The position numbers and the translations under genes were made by a program. From Candidatus Melainabacteria bacterium (GTDB taxonomy: Bacteria > Cyanobacteriota > Vampirovibrionia > Obscuribacterales > Obscuribacteraceae), in contig PLXC01000105.1 in assembly GCA_003151275.1 (NCBI GenBank), positions 1 to 55,582 of the forward strand: DNA of 55,582 nucleotides. The letters are read 5' to 3'. The notes beneath the pieces are model-generated. The model saw only the letters and a program-made list of their open reading frames with translations. It was not told the DNA's origin and did not search any database. Positions 25,492 to 33,466 of the stretch are shown here, piece by piece. Position 1 is the stretch's first letter. The number at the start of each line of letters is the position of its first letter.

Positions 25492-27840
25492 CTAATGTGA
25501 AGGCGACTTTTGAGCGTTGTCCATTTGTCCAATAAGTCCTCCAAGAGAATCGCTAAATTTGGGTGACGTAACATTGTTTTCAAAATCAGTTACCGCTTGG
25601 TGATTCGAGGCTGTGTTTGGAACTGGAATGCCGTCTGGGTTTCGAATGTAATTTGGCTGTCCGTTCGAGTCGAGTCCGTATGTTTTGTTGAGATCTAATT
25701 GGTCAAGCGTTTTGATGGCGTTGTAATCATCAGGGTTATCTCGCAAAAACTCGGAGCGACGGGCTTCTCCACCGCGAAACATCAAACTCCCTTCGGCACC
25801 AGCTTCCGCTGGATCTGGGAAATAAGTAGTTGCCGGTTTGATCAATGCTAAGTTGCGGGCTTCGTCGTTAGAAATCTTTTGCGGGTTATTGGATTTATTA
25901 CCTTTGGCATCAATCGGGTTGCCATCCTTGTCTGTGCGTTCCCAATCGCTGCTTCCGACGCCACCTTTGCCCGGATCAGATTTAAAATAACGTCCGTCCT
26001 TGGTGATCAGCAGCCAGTCATTTCCGGCTCGCACAAATCCAAGTCTTCCTGCATATTGGTCTTCCAGGGTTTTGTCTTTTCCGTAAAGATCGGCTTGCCC
26101 ATTGTGTGCCAATTCATGCAAGAACACCGATTCCACAGCCCCGGGTCCAGCTTCTTCGCCACCATTGGGTTCGATCACCACGCGTTTTCCGAGGTCTGAA
26201 AATCCTCCAACGTTCGGGTTGTCGCCTTGATGGACAAGAAAATCTATCTGCAACGGTTGGCCACCGGGTGTCTTAAGATCAGGCACTGAACGAACTAATG
26301 CCGCTTCAACACCATAGAGTTGCCCCAGATTTGGTGTCTTGACGGGGATGTCCTTACCATCAACTGATGTCGTCTGTCCGTCTCTGCTGATCTGGACGTT
26401 GTTGTCGTGCTCGACTGTTGTTAATTTTGCATCGCGCAATTGTTGAAGTTGAGCACTGGCTTCGCTTGCCTGTCTATCGGTGGACAAAATAGTTTGCCGT
26501 TGGCCGCTAACTTCGACACTATAGTCGTAAACGAAGTGTCCATTTTCAATCCTACGGTTCACATCCAAACCGTTATCCTTTGCCACTTTAGTCACGGCTG
26601 GATCAATCGGTGTTTGCTTTAGTCCATCTCCTGTGAAGTCAGAACTTCTTGTTACATCTTGTCCTTGATCATTCTTGTAGCTGTAGGAGCCATCAAGATT
26701 TACCTTCACATCGGGGGATGAATAATTGTCGGGATTCTTTGTATCGTAAACAAGCAACGATCCCTTGCCGCCGTTAAGAAAAGAGACCAACTCTGTCTTG
26801 CCGGTTGTATTGTCAGTTCGAGCAACTGTAGTGAGCTTGCCGGATGGATCGAAGCTCTGTTCGTAGGTACCATAGCTGGTGTCTTCGGTGACGTGTTTCG
26901 CCCCGTAGCCTTCGACCGTAACATGAGCCTTGCCTGAATCGTAGCTCACACCGCCGTCGGGATTGAACTTCACGTTGGCTGCAGCGATTGTGCCACCATC
27001 TATACCAGCAGCTGTGGTAGTTCTCATTTGCCATTGATCTGAGCCAGGTGTTTTATTGAAACTTTCAAATCCGCCATCTTCGGTGGTGCGGTTAACAGAG
27101 ACTAACTGGCCGTTGGCATCGTATCCGTATTGAGCTCGGGAGATCGGACCGTTCTTATCAGTTTGATGAGTGACATCACGCTCACCGGTGGCACTGAAAA
27201 CCTGGGTGACAGTGCCTTCAGTTGTAGTAATATTTCCATCGTTGGAGACTGTGACGGAGTCCAAATTTGGGTTAACGGTTGGCGTTCCGTTGACGGGTTT
27301 TGTGGTTTCAGTCCACTGAGTGCCGCTCTTTTCGAAAGTGATCGTTGAGCCGTCTTTATTAGTTGTAGTAATTTTATTTGGATTTTTGTCGCCGCCATCG
27401 TAATTGATGTGGGTGGTTGAACCGTCCGGTCGCGTGATGTCACCGACGCGCCCCTGAGCATCAGGAATTACGCGCTGGTTTGGATCTTCGTGTGAGTGGT
27501 CGAAGCCACCATCGAAAGCTTTGCCTTGTTGCTTAGGCGCACCATCCAATGTTTTACCAAGTTGTCCGGCATCGAGAGTCTGAGTTTTTCCGTCACTACC
27601 TTTCACAACCACATCACTTTTACTGGCATCAGTGATGAATAAACCTGGCAGCACGCCTTGCTCGTGAAGCTTTTGATTCAAGGCGTCGAAGTCGTTCTTT
27701 AAGCGTTTTGGATCGGCACCATCCCGATTTTTTATGTCGTAAATGTCGTCGAGAACATGTTTGGCCGCGGCGGCATCGTTCGGTTTAGCATTCTTTGCGT
27801 CGTCGACTGTTTTAGAAATGAGCGCGTCTGTAGGAGCCAT
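25492..27840 (-). CDS. Large repeat protein with HExxH metalloprotease centre
   Basis: A 782-residue protein. GGAG 8 nt before the ATG at 27840 decides the start. Residues about 1-90 are helical with no signal peptide. About 100-430 is a run of beta-strand repeats of RHS/YD-like type: KITTTNKDGSTITFEKSG, AQYGYDANGQLVSVNRT and TYEQSFDPSGKLTTVART. About 440-560 is a mixed region. A zinc-metalloprotease centre, LHELAHNGQ, is at about 573-577, followed by a candidate third ligand in DPAEAGAEGSLMFRGG near 675-685, as in gluzincins of the anthrax-lethal-factor type. The architecture suggests an exported toxin- or surface-like protease with a carrier region, but no export signal, immunity gene or secretion cluster is visible. 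Function is inferred from motif only. Confidence 0.7.
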   Translation of the reverse strand: MAPTDALISKTVDDAKNAKPNDAAAAKHVLDDIYDIKNRDGADPKRLKNDFDALNQKLHEQGVLPGLFITDASKSDVVVKGSDGKTQTLDAGQLGKTLDGAPKQQGKAFDGGFDHSHEDPNQRVIPDAQGRVGDITRPDGSTTHINYDGGDKNPNKITTTNKDGSTITFEKSGTQWTETTKPVNGTPTVNPNLDSVTVSNDGNITTTEGTVTQVFSATGERDVTHQTDKNGPISRAQYGYDANGQLVSVNRTTEDGGFESFNKTPGSDQWQMRTTTAAGIDGGTIAAANVKFNPDGGVSYDSGKAHVTVEGYGAKHVTEDTSYGTYEQSFDPSGKLTTVARTDNTTGKTELVSFLNGGKGSLLVYDTKNPDNYSSPDVKVNLDGSYSYKNDQGQDVTRSSDFTGDGLKQTPIDPAVTKVAKDNGLDVNRRIENGHFVYDYSVEVSGQRQTILSTDRQASEASAQLQQLRDAKLTTVEHDNNVQISRDGQTTSVDGKDIPVKTPNLGQLYGVEAALVRSVPDLKTPGGQPLQIDFLVHQGDNPNVGGFSDLGKRVVIEPNGGEEAGPGAVESVFLHELAHNGQADLYGKDKTLEDQYAGRLGFVRAGNDWLLITKDGRYFKSDPGKGGVGSSDWERTDKDGNPIDAKGNKSNNPQKISNDEARNLALIKPATTYFPDPAEAGAEGSLMFRGGEARRSEFLRDNPDDYNAIKTLDQLDLNKTYGLDSNGQPNYIRNPDGIPVPNTASNHQAVTDFENNVTSPKFSDSLGGLIGQMDNAQKSPSH

Positions 27841-28281
27841 GACGTCTTCTCCGGAATTCATGTCGTTTGTAATTTTGTGGGCAAGGCGAGTCTATGGAAA
27901 ACTTGTGAAAATTTTGTAGTATGAAGCCTTCCGCACATTAACTACAGTCGGACCCTCCTTTATTTTTTGGTTTTAGTACAAGTAAAGCTATGTTACATCA
28001 GGGTTTGCGCACTTTGTGGTTCGTGAAAACATAAGCCACTCAAGCCTTTCTGGCTTTGGCTAAACCCGCCTTTTTTGCTTAACATATTAATCGAAGTGAA
28101 ACAGTACAGGGTATGTACCCACCCCTTTAATGTGAGGGTTCTGCTCACTGATTTTCCTTCATCGCATTCCAAGGCATGCGCGGGTATTGCCAGATGATTG
28201 CCTGGACTGGAAATCGATCAACGAGTTGGGACTCCACTTCTAGACAGTGAGAGTCTCTATTTTTCCCGCTTTCGCTTGTAC
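27841..28281. other. 441-nt gene-free stretch containing element copy B
   Basis: No convincing protein gene is present. The stretch is upstream of the leftward HELAH protein gene and downstream of the leftward acyl-CoA synthetase gene. It holds structured element copy B (27982-28090). After it come a short GGGT/ACCC hairpin near 28119-28130 and a weak AGAC/GTCT hairpin followed by TATTTTT near 28243-28265, which could end a plus-strand transcript. The AT-rich part 27850-27980 probably holds the promoter of the leftward gene, but I cannot place its boxes with confidence. Confidence 0.45.
27982..28090 (+). repeat. Dispersed structured element, copy B
   Basis: The plus strand has AAAGCTATGTTACATCAG, GGGTTT at 28001-28006, a variable 51-nt middle, AAACCC at 28062-28067, then GCCTTTTTT and GCTTAACATATTAA at 28077-28090. 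Pairings: AAAGC with GCTT (outer) and GGGTTT with AAACCC (inner). The middle holds its own hairpin, AAGCC with GGCTT (28041-28056). Copy A at 13838-13948 on the other strand has the same blocks, order and spacing but a different middle. The AAACCC followed by a T-run could be an intrinsic terminator of a small RNA. No known RNA family is recognised. Confidence 0.6.
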
Positions 28282-30258
28282 CTAATTTACGGACAGTGGT
28301 TTGATCGACTCGAGTGCATCTGGATTTTCAACCGAAGATAAGTCACCCACTGGCTCGCCTAGATAACGTCGTCTGATCGTGGCGCGAACAATCTTGCCGG
28401 ACCGCGTCTTCGGCAGGGACTGGACGAAATGAACGATTTCGGGTCTGAGAACCGCACCGAGTCGCTCTCCCACCATGTATCTAAGTTCCTTTTCAAGTTC
28501 TGCAGATTGGTCAATGTTGGGATTTAGAACCACAAAACAAACCAGTGCGTCGCCCTTTATTTCGTGAGGAACGCCGATCACAGCAGCCTCAGCTACTTTC
28601 GCATGCTCTACCAACACTGATTCAACTTCACCGGGACCGACTCGTTTTCCGGCAACTTTGACGGTATCATCAGAGCGACCGAACAAGAAAAATGCACCAT
28701 CGTTATCCACTTTGGCCCAATCTCCGTGATACCAGACGCCAGGAAATTTGCTGAAATACGTCTCCATATATCGATCTGGATCTTTGAGAAATCCCTTGGT
28801 CATGGACGGGGCTGGTTTTTTGCAAACCAAGTGTCCAATGGCATTTTTGATGCTGTTTCCGGCTTCATCGAAAACATCGACATCCATTCCGAGGCCTGCG
28901 CTGCCTAACGAACAGGCTTTGATTGGCATCACGGGTAATGGCATGAGCAAACAGCCAACGATTTCAGTTCCTCCCGAAATGTTCATAATTGGGCAGCGTT
29001 TTCCGCCGACGTTGTCGAAAAACCACATATAGCTGTCTTCATCCCAAGCTTCGCCTGTTGAGCCGAGCATGCGAAGAGTGCTCAAGTCATGCTTGTGCAC
29101 CCACTGATCGCCGAAGGTTCGTAAGCTTCGGATCGCGGTGGGGCTTATACCGAGGGTTGTTACTTTATGATGTTCGACCATCTGCCACAAAATATCCGGT
29201 GCTGGATGGGTTGGTGCTCCTTCAAAGATGACGATGGTGCCGCCCCAAAAAGTGACACCAATCATCTCCCATGGACCCATCATCCAGCCGATATCCGACA
29301 CCCAGAAGAAGACATCGTCAGGGCGCACATCATACGTGAAACCCAGTTCTTTGGCGATTTGCGCCAAGGCGCCGGCGTGAGTATGAACGCAGCCCTTGGG
29401 CTTGCCTGTTGTTCCTGAGGTATACAAATACATGGAAGGATGTTCAGCCGGTAGATCCATTTTGGTAGGTGCCGGATTGGCCGCGTCGACAACTTCATGA
29501 AACCAAAGATCGCGATCATCCACCCAGTTGACCGAGTTGCCGACGTGTTTAAGTACCACCACGTGCTTTAGCCCAGGCAACTTTTTGGCGGCTTCATCAA
29601 CATCATTTTTGATATTGATCAATTTACCTTTCCGCTTGCCGAAGTCCGCGGTGAACAAAACCTTAGCCTCTGCATCCTCAATTCGAGCCGCCAATGCTTG
29701 GGCACCGTAGCCACTGAATACAGGTACCGCCACGGCTCCGACCTTCAAGCAGCCGAATAATACTGCCACTACCTCCGGTACCATCGGCATATAAATACCA
29801 ACTGCATCCCCAGCTTGCACACCGAGCTTGGTTAAAACAGCTGCCACTTTGCCAGACATTTCGTTGAGCTCGCCATAAGTTAGTTTGCGGCTAGCGCCAT
29901 CTTCACCTTGCCAAATTAATGCCATGTGATCTTTGCCGACACTAGTTCTTGCGCCGGACTTGTGTCCAGCCTCAAGCTGCCAGTCCAAGCAATTCGCGGC
30001 GATGTTGATCTGACCGCCGACAAACCATTTCGTCCACGGCAAGCCACCTGACTGATCCATGAGCTGATCGTAGGGTCGACTCCATTGGAAGCCCATGTAC
30101 TCAACTGCCGATTTCCAAAACCACTCAGTGTCTTCAGAAGACTTCTTGATAAGTTGCTGCCAGTCTTTCAGCCCGTGCTTATTCATAAAGTCCGCCACGC
30201 GGCTGTTGAGGTATTCGCCCTTGGGTTGCCAAATAACATCGGTCATGGTTGCACTCAT
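28282..30258 (-). CDS. AMP-forming acetyl/acyl-CoA synthetase
   Basis: A 658-residue ANL-superfamily enzyme close to acetyl-CoA synthetase: it activates acetate or a short acid with ATP to acyl-AMP and then to acyl-CoA. Visible motifs: P-loop-like YTSGTTGKPKG, the adenylate-binding NISGGTEIVGC, the YHGDWAKVDNDGAFF hinge region (DGAFFLFGRSDDTVKVAGKR), and the C-terminal catalytic Lys in KTRSGKIVRATIRR. An N-terminal ACAS-like segment (WFVGGQINIAANCLD) supports the acetyl- or propionyl-CoA branch. The ATG at 30258 is preferred to TTG at 30273 because GGAAG lies 8 nt ahead. Residues selecting chain length were not assessed, so acetate is only the likeliest substrate. Confidence 0.9.
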   Translation of the reverse strand: MSATMTDVIWQPKGEYLNSRVADFMNKHGLKDWQQLIKKSSEDTEWFWKSAVEYMGFQWSRPYDQLMDQSGGLPWTKWFVGGQINIAANCLDWQLEAGHKSGARTSVGKDHMALIWQGEDGASRKLTYGELNEMSGKVAAVLTKLGVQAGDAVGIYMPMVPEVVAVLFGCLKVGAVAVPVFSGYGAQALAARIEDAEAKVLFTADFGKRKGKLINIKNDVDEAAKKLPGLKHVVVLKHVGNSVNWVDDRDLWFHEVVDAANPAPTKMDLPAEHPSMYLYTSGTTGKPKGCVHTHAGALAQIAKELGFTYDVRPDDVFFWVSDIGWMMGPWEMIGVTFWGGTIVIFEGAPTHPAPDILWQMVEHHKVTTLGISPTAIRSLRTFGDQWVHKHDLSTLRMLGSTGEAWDEDSYMWFFDNVGGKRCPIMNISGGTEIVGCLLMPLPVMPIKACSLGSAGLGMDVDVFDEAGNSIKNAIGHLVCKKPAPSMTKGFLKDPDRYMETYFSKFPGVWYHGDWAKVDNDGAFFLFGRSDDTVKVAGKRVGPGEVESVLVEHAKVAEAAVIGVPHEIKGDALVCFVVLNPNIDQSAELEKELRYMVGERLGAVLRPEIVHFVQSLPKTRSGKIVRATIRRRYLGEPVGDLSSVENPDALESIKPLSVN

Positions 30259-30345
30259 GTGGTTCGCTTCCAAGTTGGTTCGGGTATGACGTTGTGGATT
30301 TTACAGGAATTCACATTCCGAAACACTGACCGCTTCTAATCTGAC

Positions 30346-31455
30346 TTGAAGGCTCCAAAAGCGAATCCGCTCGTCACTATAATAAGTATCATTCTCGTAC
30401 GAGCCGCTGTGAGCATAACCAACCTCAACATCAGTCCGCCTCCGTTGCCTAATTTGCTTCTCAGATTAGCTGTGACGGCGAGTCTGATCGGATTTAATTG
30501 CGCGTCCTCCTGCTTCGCTGCCGTGCAGCGCGCTGATAACAGCGTCATATCTCAAAAGCTCGGCATCCCTCTTTACGAGTGGCAGGACGACAATAACCCC
30601 AATCCAAAACTAATTTTTGTCGCGGTGCATGGCTTTACTCAACAAGGCGCCTGCTTCGATGTGCTTGCCAGGACGCTTGCCGAAAAGGGCTACCTGGTTG
30701 TTGCTCCGGATTTGCGAGGTCATGGCAGATGGATCGGCCGGACTAGCACCAACAACGACTTCAACATAAGTTGCGATGACTTGAGCCGCTTGTTGATGCG
30801 GCTGCGCAAAGAACACCCTGGAGCCCAAATATTTGGCATGGGAGAAAGCGCTGGTTGTGCGGTACTTCTCAAAGCCGTGATCAACGAACCAAAAGCGATT
30901 AAAGGTTTAATCCTGTGCGCTGCCGGAGTGGAGCCACACATTCACAAACCTGGTGGTATGGGTCCGCAATTCATGATCGGCATGGCCAAACTCGTCGCTC
31001 CGGTAGATTTAACCGACTATTATTCAAAATACGTTTCTGACGATAAGAGAACAGCGGACGAAATGGTGCACGATCCGCTAAATAAAAGCCGACAATCAGC
31101 CTTGAACCTAATCGGAACGATGAACTTCATCAGTCAGATGCCTGCTTTAGCAAGTGAAGTTCCGCGGTCGATTCCTGTGTTGTTAATTCAAGGAAGCGAT
31201 GATCAAATCGTCAATGCCCATTCTGTCGGTCGCGTGTTCGACGGTTTTAAGACTGCGGATAAGTCGCTGCAGGAAATATCCGGCTGCGGACACATCTTAT
31301 TGGGCACCGCCTACATAAAACCGGTCGTGTTGAACGACACAATGGATTGGTTGAGCAGACATGGTGGTATGCCGTTGAACAGCACCGCAGATGCAAGCAC
31401 TACTTCGACTCAAAAGTCATTTAGCCAGAAGTTAAAATCCAAATTTCATATATAA
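30346..31455 (+). CDS. Secreted or membrane-anchored alpha/beta hydrolase (lysophospholipase-like)
   Basis: Up to 369 residues. The hydrolase core has the oxyanion segment VAVHGFTQQGACFD, DLRGHGRWIG, nucleophile elbow MGESAG with Ser in GxSxG, acid residue in LIQGSDDQIVNAHS and His in SGCGHILLG, so the full Ser-Asp-His triad is present. This pattern resembles monoglyceride lipase or lysophospholipase enzymes. A hydrophobic leader (LLLRLAVTASLIGFNCASS) precedes it and suggests export. The TTG at 30346 gives an about 30-residue lead-in and is uncertain; starts nearer the signal sequence (for example a TTG near 30442) are possible. It is divergent from the acyl-CoA synthetase, a suggestive but unproven link to fatty-acid release and activation. 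Confidence 0.75.
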   Translation: MKAPKANPLVTIISIILVRAAVSITNLNISPPPLPNLLLRLAVTASLIGFNCASSCFAAVQRADNSVISQKLGIPLYEWQDDNNPNPKLIFVAVHGFTQQGACFDVLARTLAEKGYLVVAPDLRGHGRWIGRTSTNNDFNISCDDLSRLLMRLRKEHPGAQIFGMGESAGCAVLLKAVINEPKAIKGLILCAAGVEPHIHKPGGMGPQFMIGMAKLVAPVDLTDYYSKYVSDDKRTADEMVHDPLNKSRQSALNLIGTMNFISQMPALASEVPRSIPVLLIQGSDDQIVNAHSVGRVFDGFKTADKSLQEISGCGHILLGTAYIKPVVLNDTMDWLSRHGGMPLNSTADASTTSTQKSFSQKLKSKFHI

Positions 31456-31493
31456 CAAATGTGCGCCCCCAGCACTGCAGGCACGCACATTTG
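31456..31493. terminator. Strong inverted repeat, probable bidirectional terminator
   Basis: CAAATGTGCG at 31456-31465 is perfectly complementary to CGCACATTTG at 31484-31493, a 10-bp stem with an 18-nt loop. It lies between the convergent ends of the hydrolase gene (31455) and the small gene at 31515. The AT-rich lower stem supplies short T/A runs on both sides. Confidence 0.65.
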
Positions 31494-31514
31494 CAAAATC
31501 ACCAGATATGGTGC

Positions 31515-31766
31515 TTAGCGGCCTGGGTCACCAAGGGGATCTTGGCTTGCCGGTCGAATGTTTCCGAAACCTTGGTCTGCTGGATCTCCGAGAGGATCTC
31601 GGCTGGCCGAGAGGATCGAACGATCGCCGTTTTGCTGGCCAAACTGACCGAAAAGATTTTCAATCCCACCAATCAACCCACCGGGATCATTCCCTGGTTG
31701 GTGTGGTGTATTCGGATTATCATAAATCGCTTGTTTCACACTATTCAAAAGAGAAAATAAATCCAT
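31515..31766 (-). CDS. Small protein with DPLGDP repeats
   Basis: An 83-residue protein. The start at 31766 is fixed by a perfect AGGAGG 5 nt upstream, so this short gene is probably real. The N-terminus MDLFSLLNSVKQAIYDNP looks helical. The middle is Gly/Asn-rich (GGLIGGIENLFGQFGQQ), and the C-terminal part contains SRDPLGDP and, 17 residues later, SQDPLGDP. There is no signal peptide and no known domain. It starts 9 nt after the lipoprotein gene on the same strand, so the two are co-transcribed. Possibly a cytosolic or surface-associated partner of the lipoprotein; function unknown. Confidence 0.6.
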   Translation of the reverse strand: MDLFSLLNSVKQAIYDNPNTPHQPGNDPGGLIGGIENLFGQFGQQNGDRSILSASRDPLGDPADQGFGNIRPASQDPLGDPGR

Positions 31767-31775
31767 CACAACCTC

Positions 31776-32243
31776 CTATTGAGCTGTACCTATGCCAGCC
31801 AAATCGCGACCACTTGCTTGTCCTTGATATCCTTCAAACTGTTGATATTGATTAGCCTCCTCACTTGGCACCATGATCCCTTCTTTGGGGGGAGTGACCC
31901 AGTGAACTCGGCCCCCGGCCTCGCGATAATAGACGCGACCGTTTTTGGAAAGATAATATTGCGGCTCACCCGTGTTGCCTTTGGCATGGGCTTGCTGATT
32001 CTTTTGATACATGTAATAGAGGGCAGCTGCACCGGCCAGGAGAATAACTTTCTGTCCAGTAGACATGCCTCTGTGGGCGGCTACAGGGGCTGCATTGGAT
32101 GAGTTGCGCGCCGAATCGTCAACAGGCGGAAGATTGCTGGTGTTAGTAGTACTCGACCCCCCACACCCGCTGAGAGATTGAGACAGAACAATGCAGGATA
32201 TTAGAAACGCCGCTTTCGAACCGGTACTACTTGATTTGCTCAT
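31776..32243 (-). CDS. Small lipoprotein
   Basis: A 155-residue protein with a lipoprotein signal: basic start, hydrophobic AAFLISCIVLSQS and lipobox LSGC, cleaved before the Cys at about position 27, followed by a Gly/Ser/Thr-rich tether. A second hydrophobic stretch (VILLAGAAALYYMYQ, near 65-80) could be membrane-embedded. The C-terminal part is Gly/Tyr-rich (PQYYLSKNGRVYYREAGGR, then VHWVTPP), a small beta-type motif repeated twice in tandem (YYLSKNGRVYY, REAGGRVHW). I do not recognise a family. It is upstream of and in an operon with the 83-residue protein gene. Confidence 0.65.
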   Translation of the reverse strand: MSKSSSTGSKAAFLISCIVLSQSLSGCGGSSTTNTSNLPPVDDSARNSSNAAPVAAHRGMSTGQKVILLAGAAALYYMYQKNQQAHAKGNTGEPQYYLSKNGRVYYREAGGRVHWVTPPKEGIMVPSEEANQYQQFEGYQGQASGRDLAGIGTAQ

Positions 32244-32348
32244 ACTATTTCCTCATTTGCCAAGCTCTTCGACACTTTGAGGAAGGACGCAGATGAAATC
32301 AGCAAGTTGCAGTTTGTGTTGAAATTAAAAAGAAAATGGCAAAATGAA

Positions 32349-33296
32349 TCATCCAGACGCGAGCGGGTAATCTACTTTGCCAAGCTCTAGCGTAACATTA
32401 CCCAGACCAGCTCCGCATTCAAGGCAGAAGCAGTAACCAAAATTATTTTCGGACTGACATCCAACGCAACGCGATGCACTATCCGCTCCAGAGATCTCAG
32501 GTGGAGTTACATTCATTGGTATGCTCGCGAAGAACTGAAATTTTGCAAATTTGGGCACGATCAGTTGTCGCTTTTCTCTCTTTTGAGATGCAAAACGACT
32601 GATACCGTACTCGAGCAGCAGCGCAAATCCTCCGGCAACATATATATGAGTCTTCGGCACGGCCACACCTAGGCCCTCAGCAATCAAAACCGCCCCGACT
32701 AGCGCAATGAAACAGAATGCAAGAGTGCGTAGCCTTACCCGCGTATTCAGGAATCTGCTCACGGCATCCGAGAAAAACATCATCACGGCAACCGAGACCA
32801 GGACGGCAAGCATAATTACACGCAAGTCACTGACCATGCCAACTGCCGTGATTACAGAATCAAGCGAAAAAACAATGTCTAGAACTACAATCTGGGCAAT
32901 GCAGTTGGCCACACTGCTGGTAGTGGTAGTGGGAACAATCGTTGAATTTTTCTTCCTTTGAGTTTCTGCAATTAGCTTACACAGCTCCAAACAGCTCTTA
33001 AGTACAAGAAAGCCACCGCCCCCCAGTAAGACTAAGTCGCGCGCAGAAATTTCATTCCCTTGCACTACCAGTAGTGCCTTGGATAAGCTCATGAACCATA
33101 AAAGGGCGGCGAGCAGCAAGAATCGCATCAATACAGCCAAAGACATGCCGGCAATTCTCGCTTGACCTTGATACTGTGGGGGCAAATTGGCAATGGTAAG
33201 CGAGTGAAAAATGATATTGTCAATGCCCAGTACAATTTCCAAGCCAGTCAGTGTCAGGAAGGTAGCCCAAAATTCTGTTCTCAGCAGCCAGTCCAT
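32349..33296 (-). CDS. TerC-family membrane protein with C-terminal zinc ribbon
   Basis: A 315-residue protein from the ATG at 33296 (AGGA upstream). It has about seven to eight membrane spans with the TerC family landmarks: TGLEIVLGIDNIIFHSLTIA in the first span (acidic GIDNI) and VLDIVFSLDSVITAVGMV later (FSLDSV), the paired acidic residues thought to bind metal. TerC proteins are linked to metal (for example manganese) efflux or tellurite resistance; the substrate cannot be read. Unusually, after the last span there is a cytosolic tail with a four-cysteine zinc ribbon (CVGCQSEN ... CLECG near 280-300), a possible sensing or partner-binding module. Confidence 0.85.
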   Translation of the reverse strand: MDWLLRTEFWATFLTLTGLEIVLGIDNIIFHSLTIANLPPQYQGQARIAGMSLAVLMRFLLLAALLWFMSLSKALLVVQGNEISARDLVLLGGGGFLVLKSCLELCKLIAETQRKKNSTIVPTTTTSSVANCIAQIVVLDIVFSLDSVITAVGMVSDLRVIMLAVLVSVAVMMFFSDAVSRFLNTRVRLRTLAFCFIALVGAVLIAEGLGVAVPKTHIYVAGGFALLLEYGISRFASQKREKRQLIVPKFAKFQFFASIPMNVTPPEISGADSASRCVGCQSENNFGYCFCLECGAGLGNVTLELGKVDYPLASG

Positions 33297-33466
33297 CAAA
33301 GAATTCCTCGAACGTCTTTTGAAAGCATCGGCGCCGCCAGCTCCTCACCGAGGAGTGTTTGCGTTCGTATTAATTCCGGTACTTTCGTCGTTATACCAAT
33401 ATGCTCCTTGGCAGGAGCAGGTTGTCAGATGTTAACAAAGATTGAATGAACTAGATTCTTCAGGCG

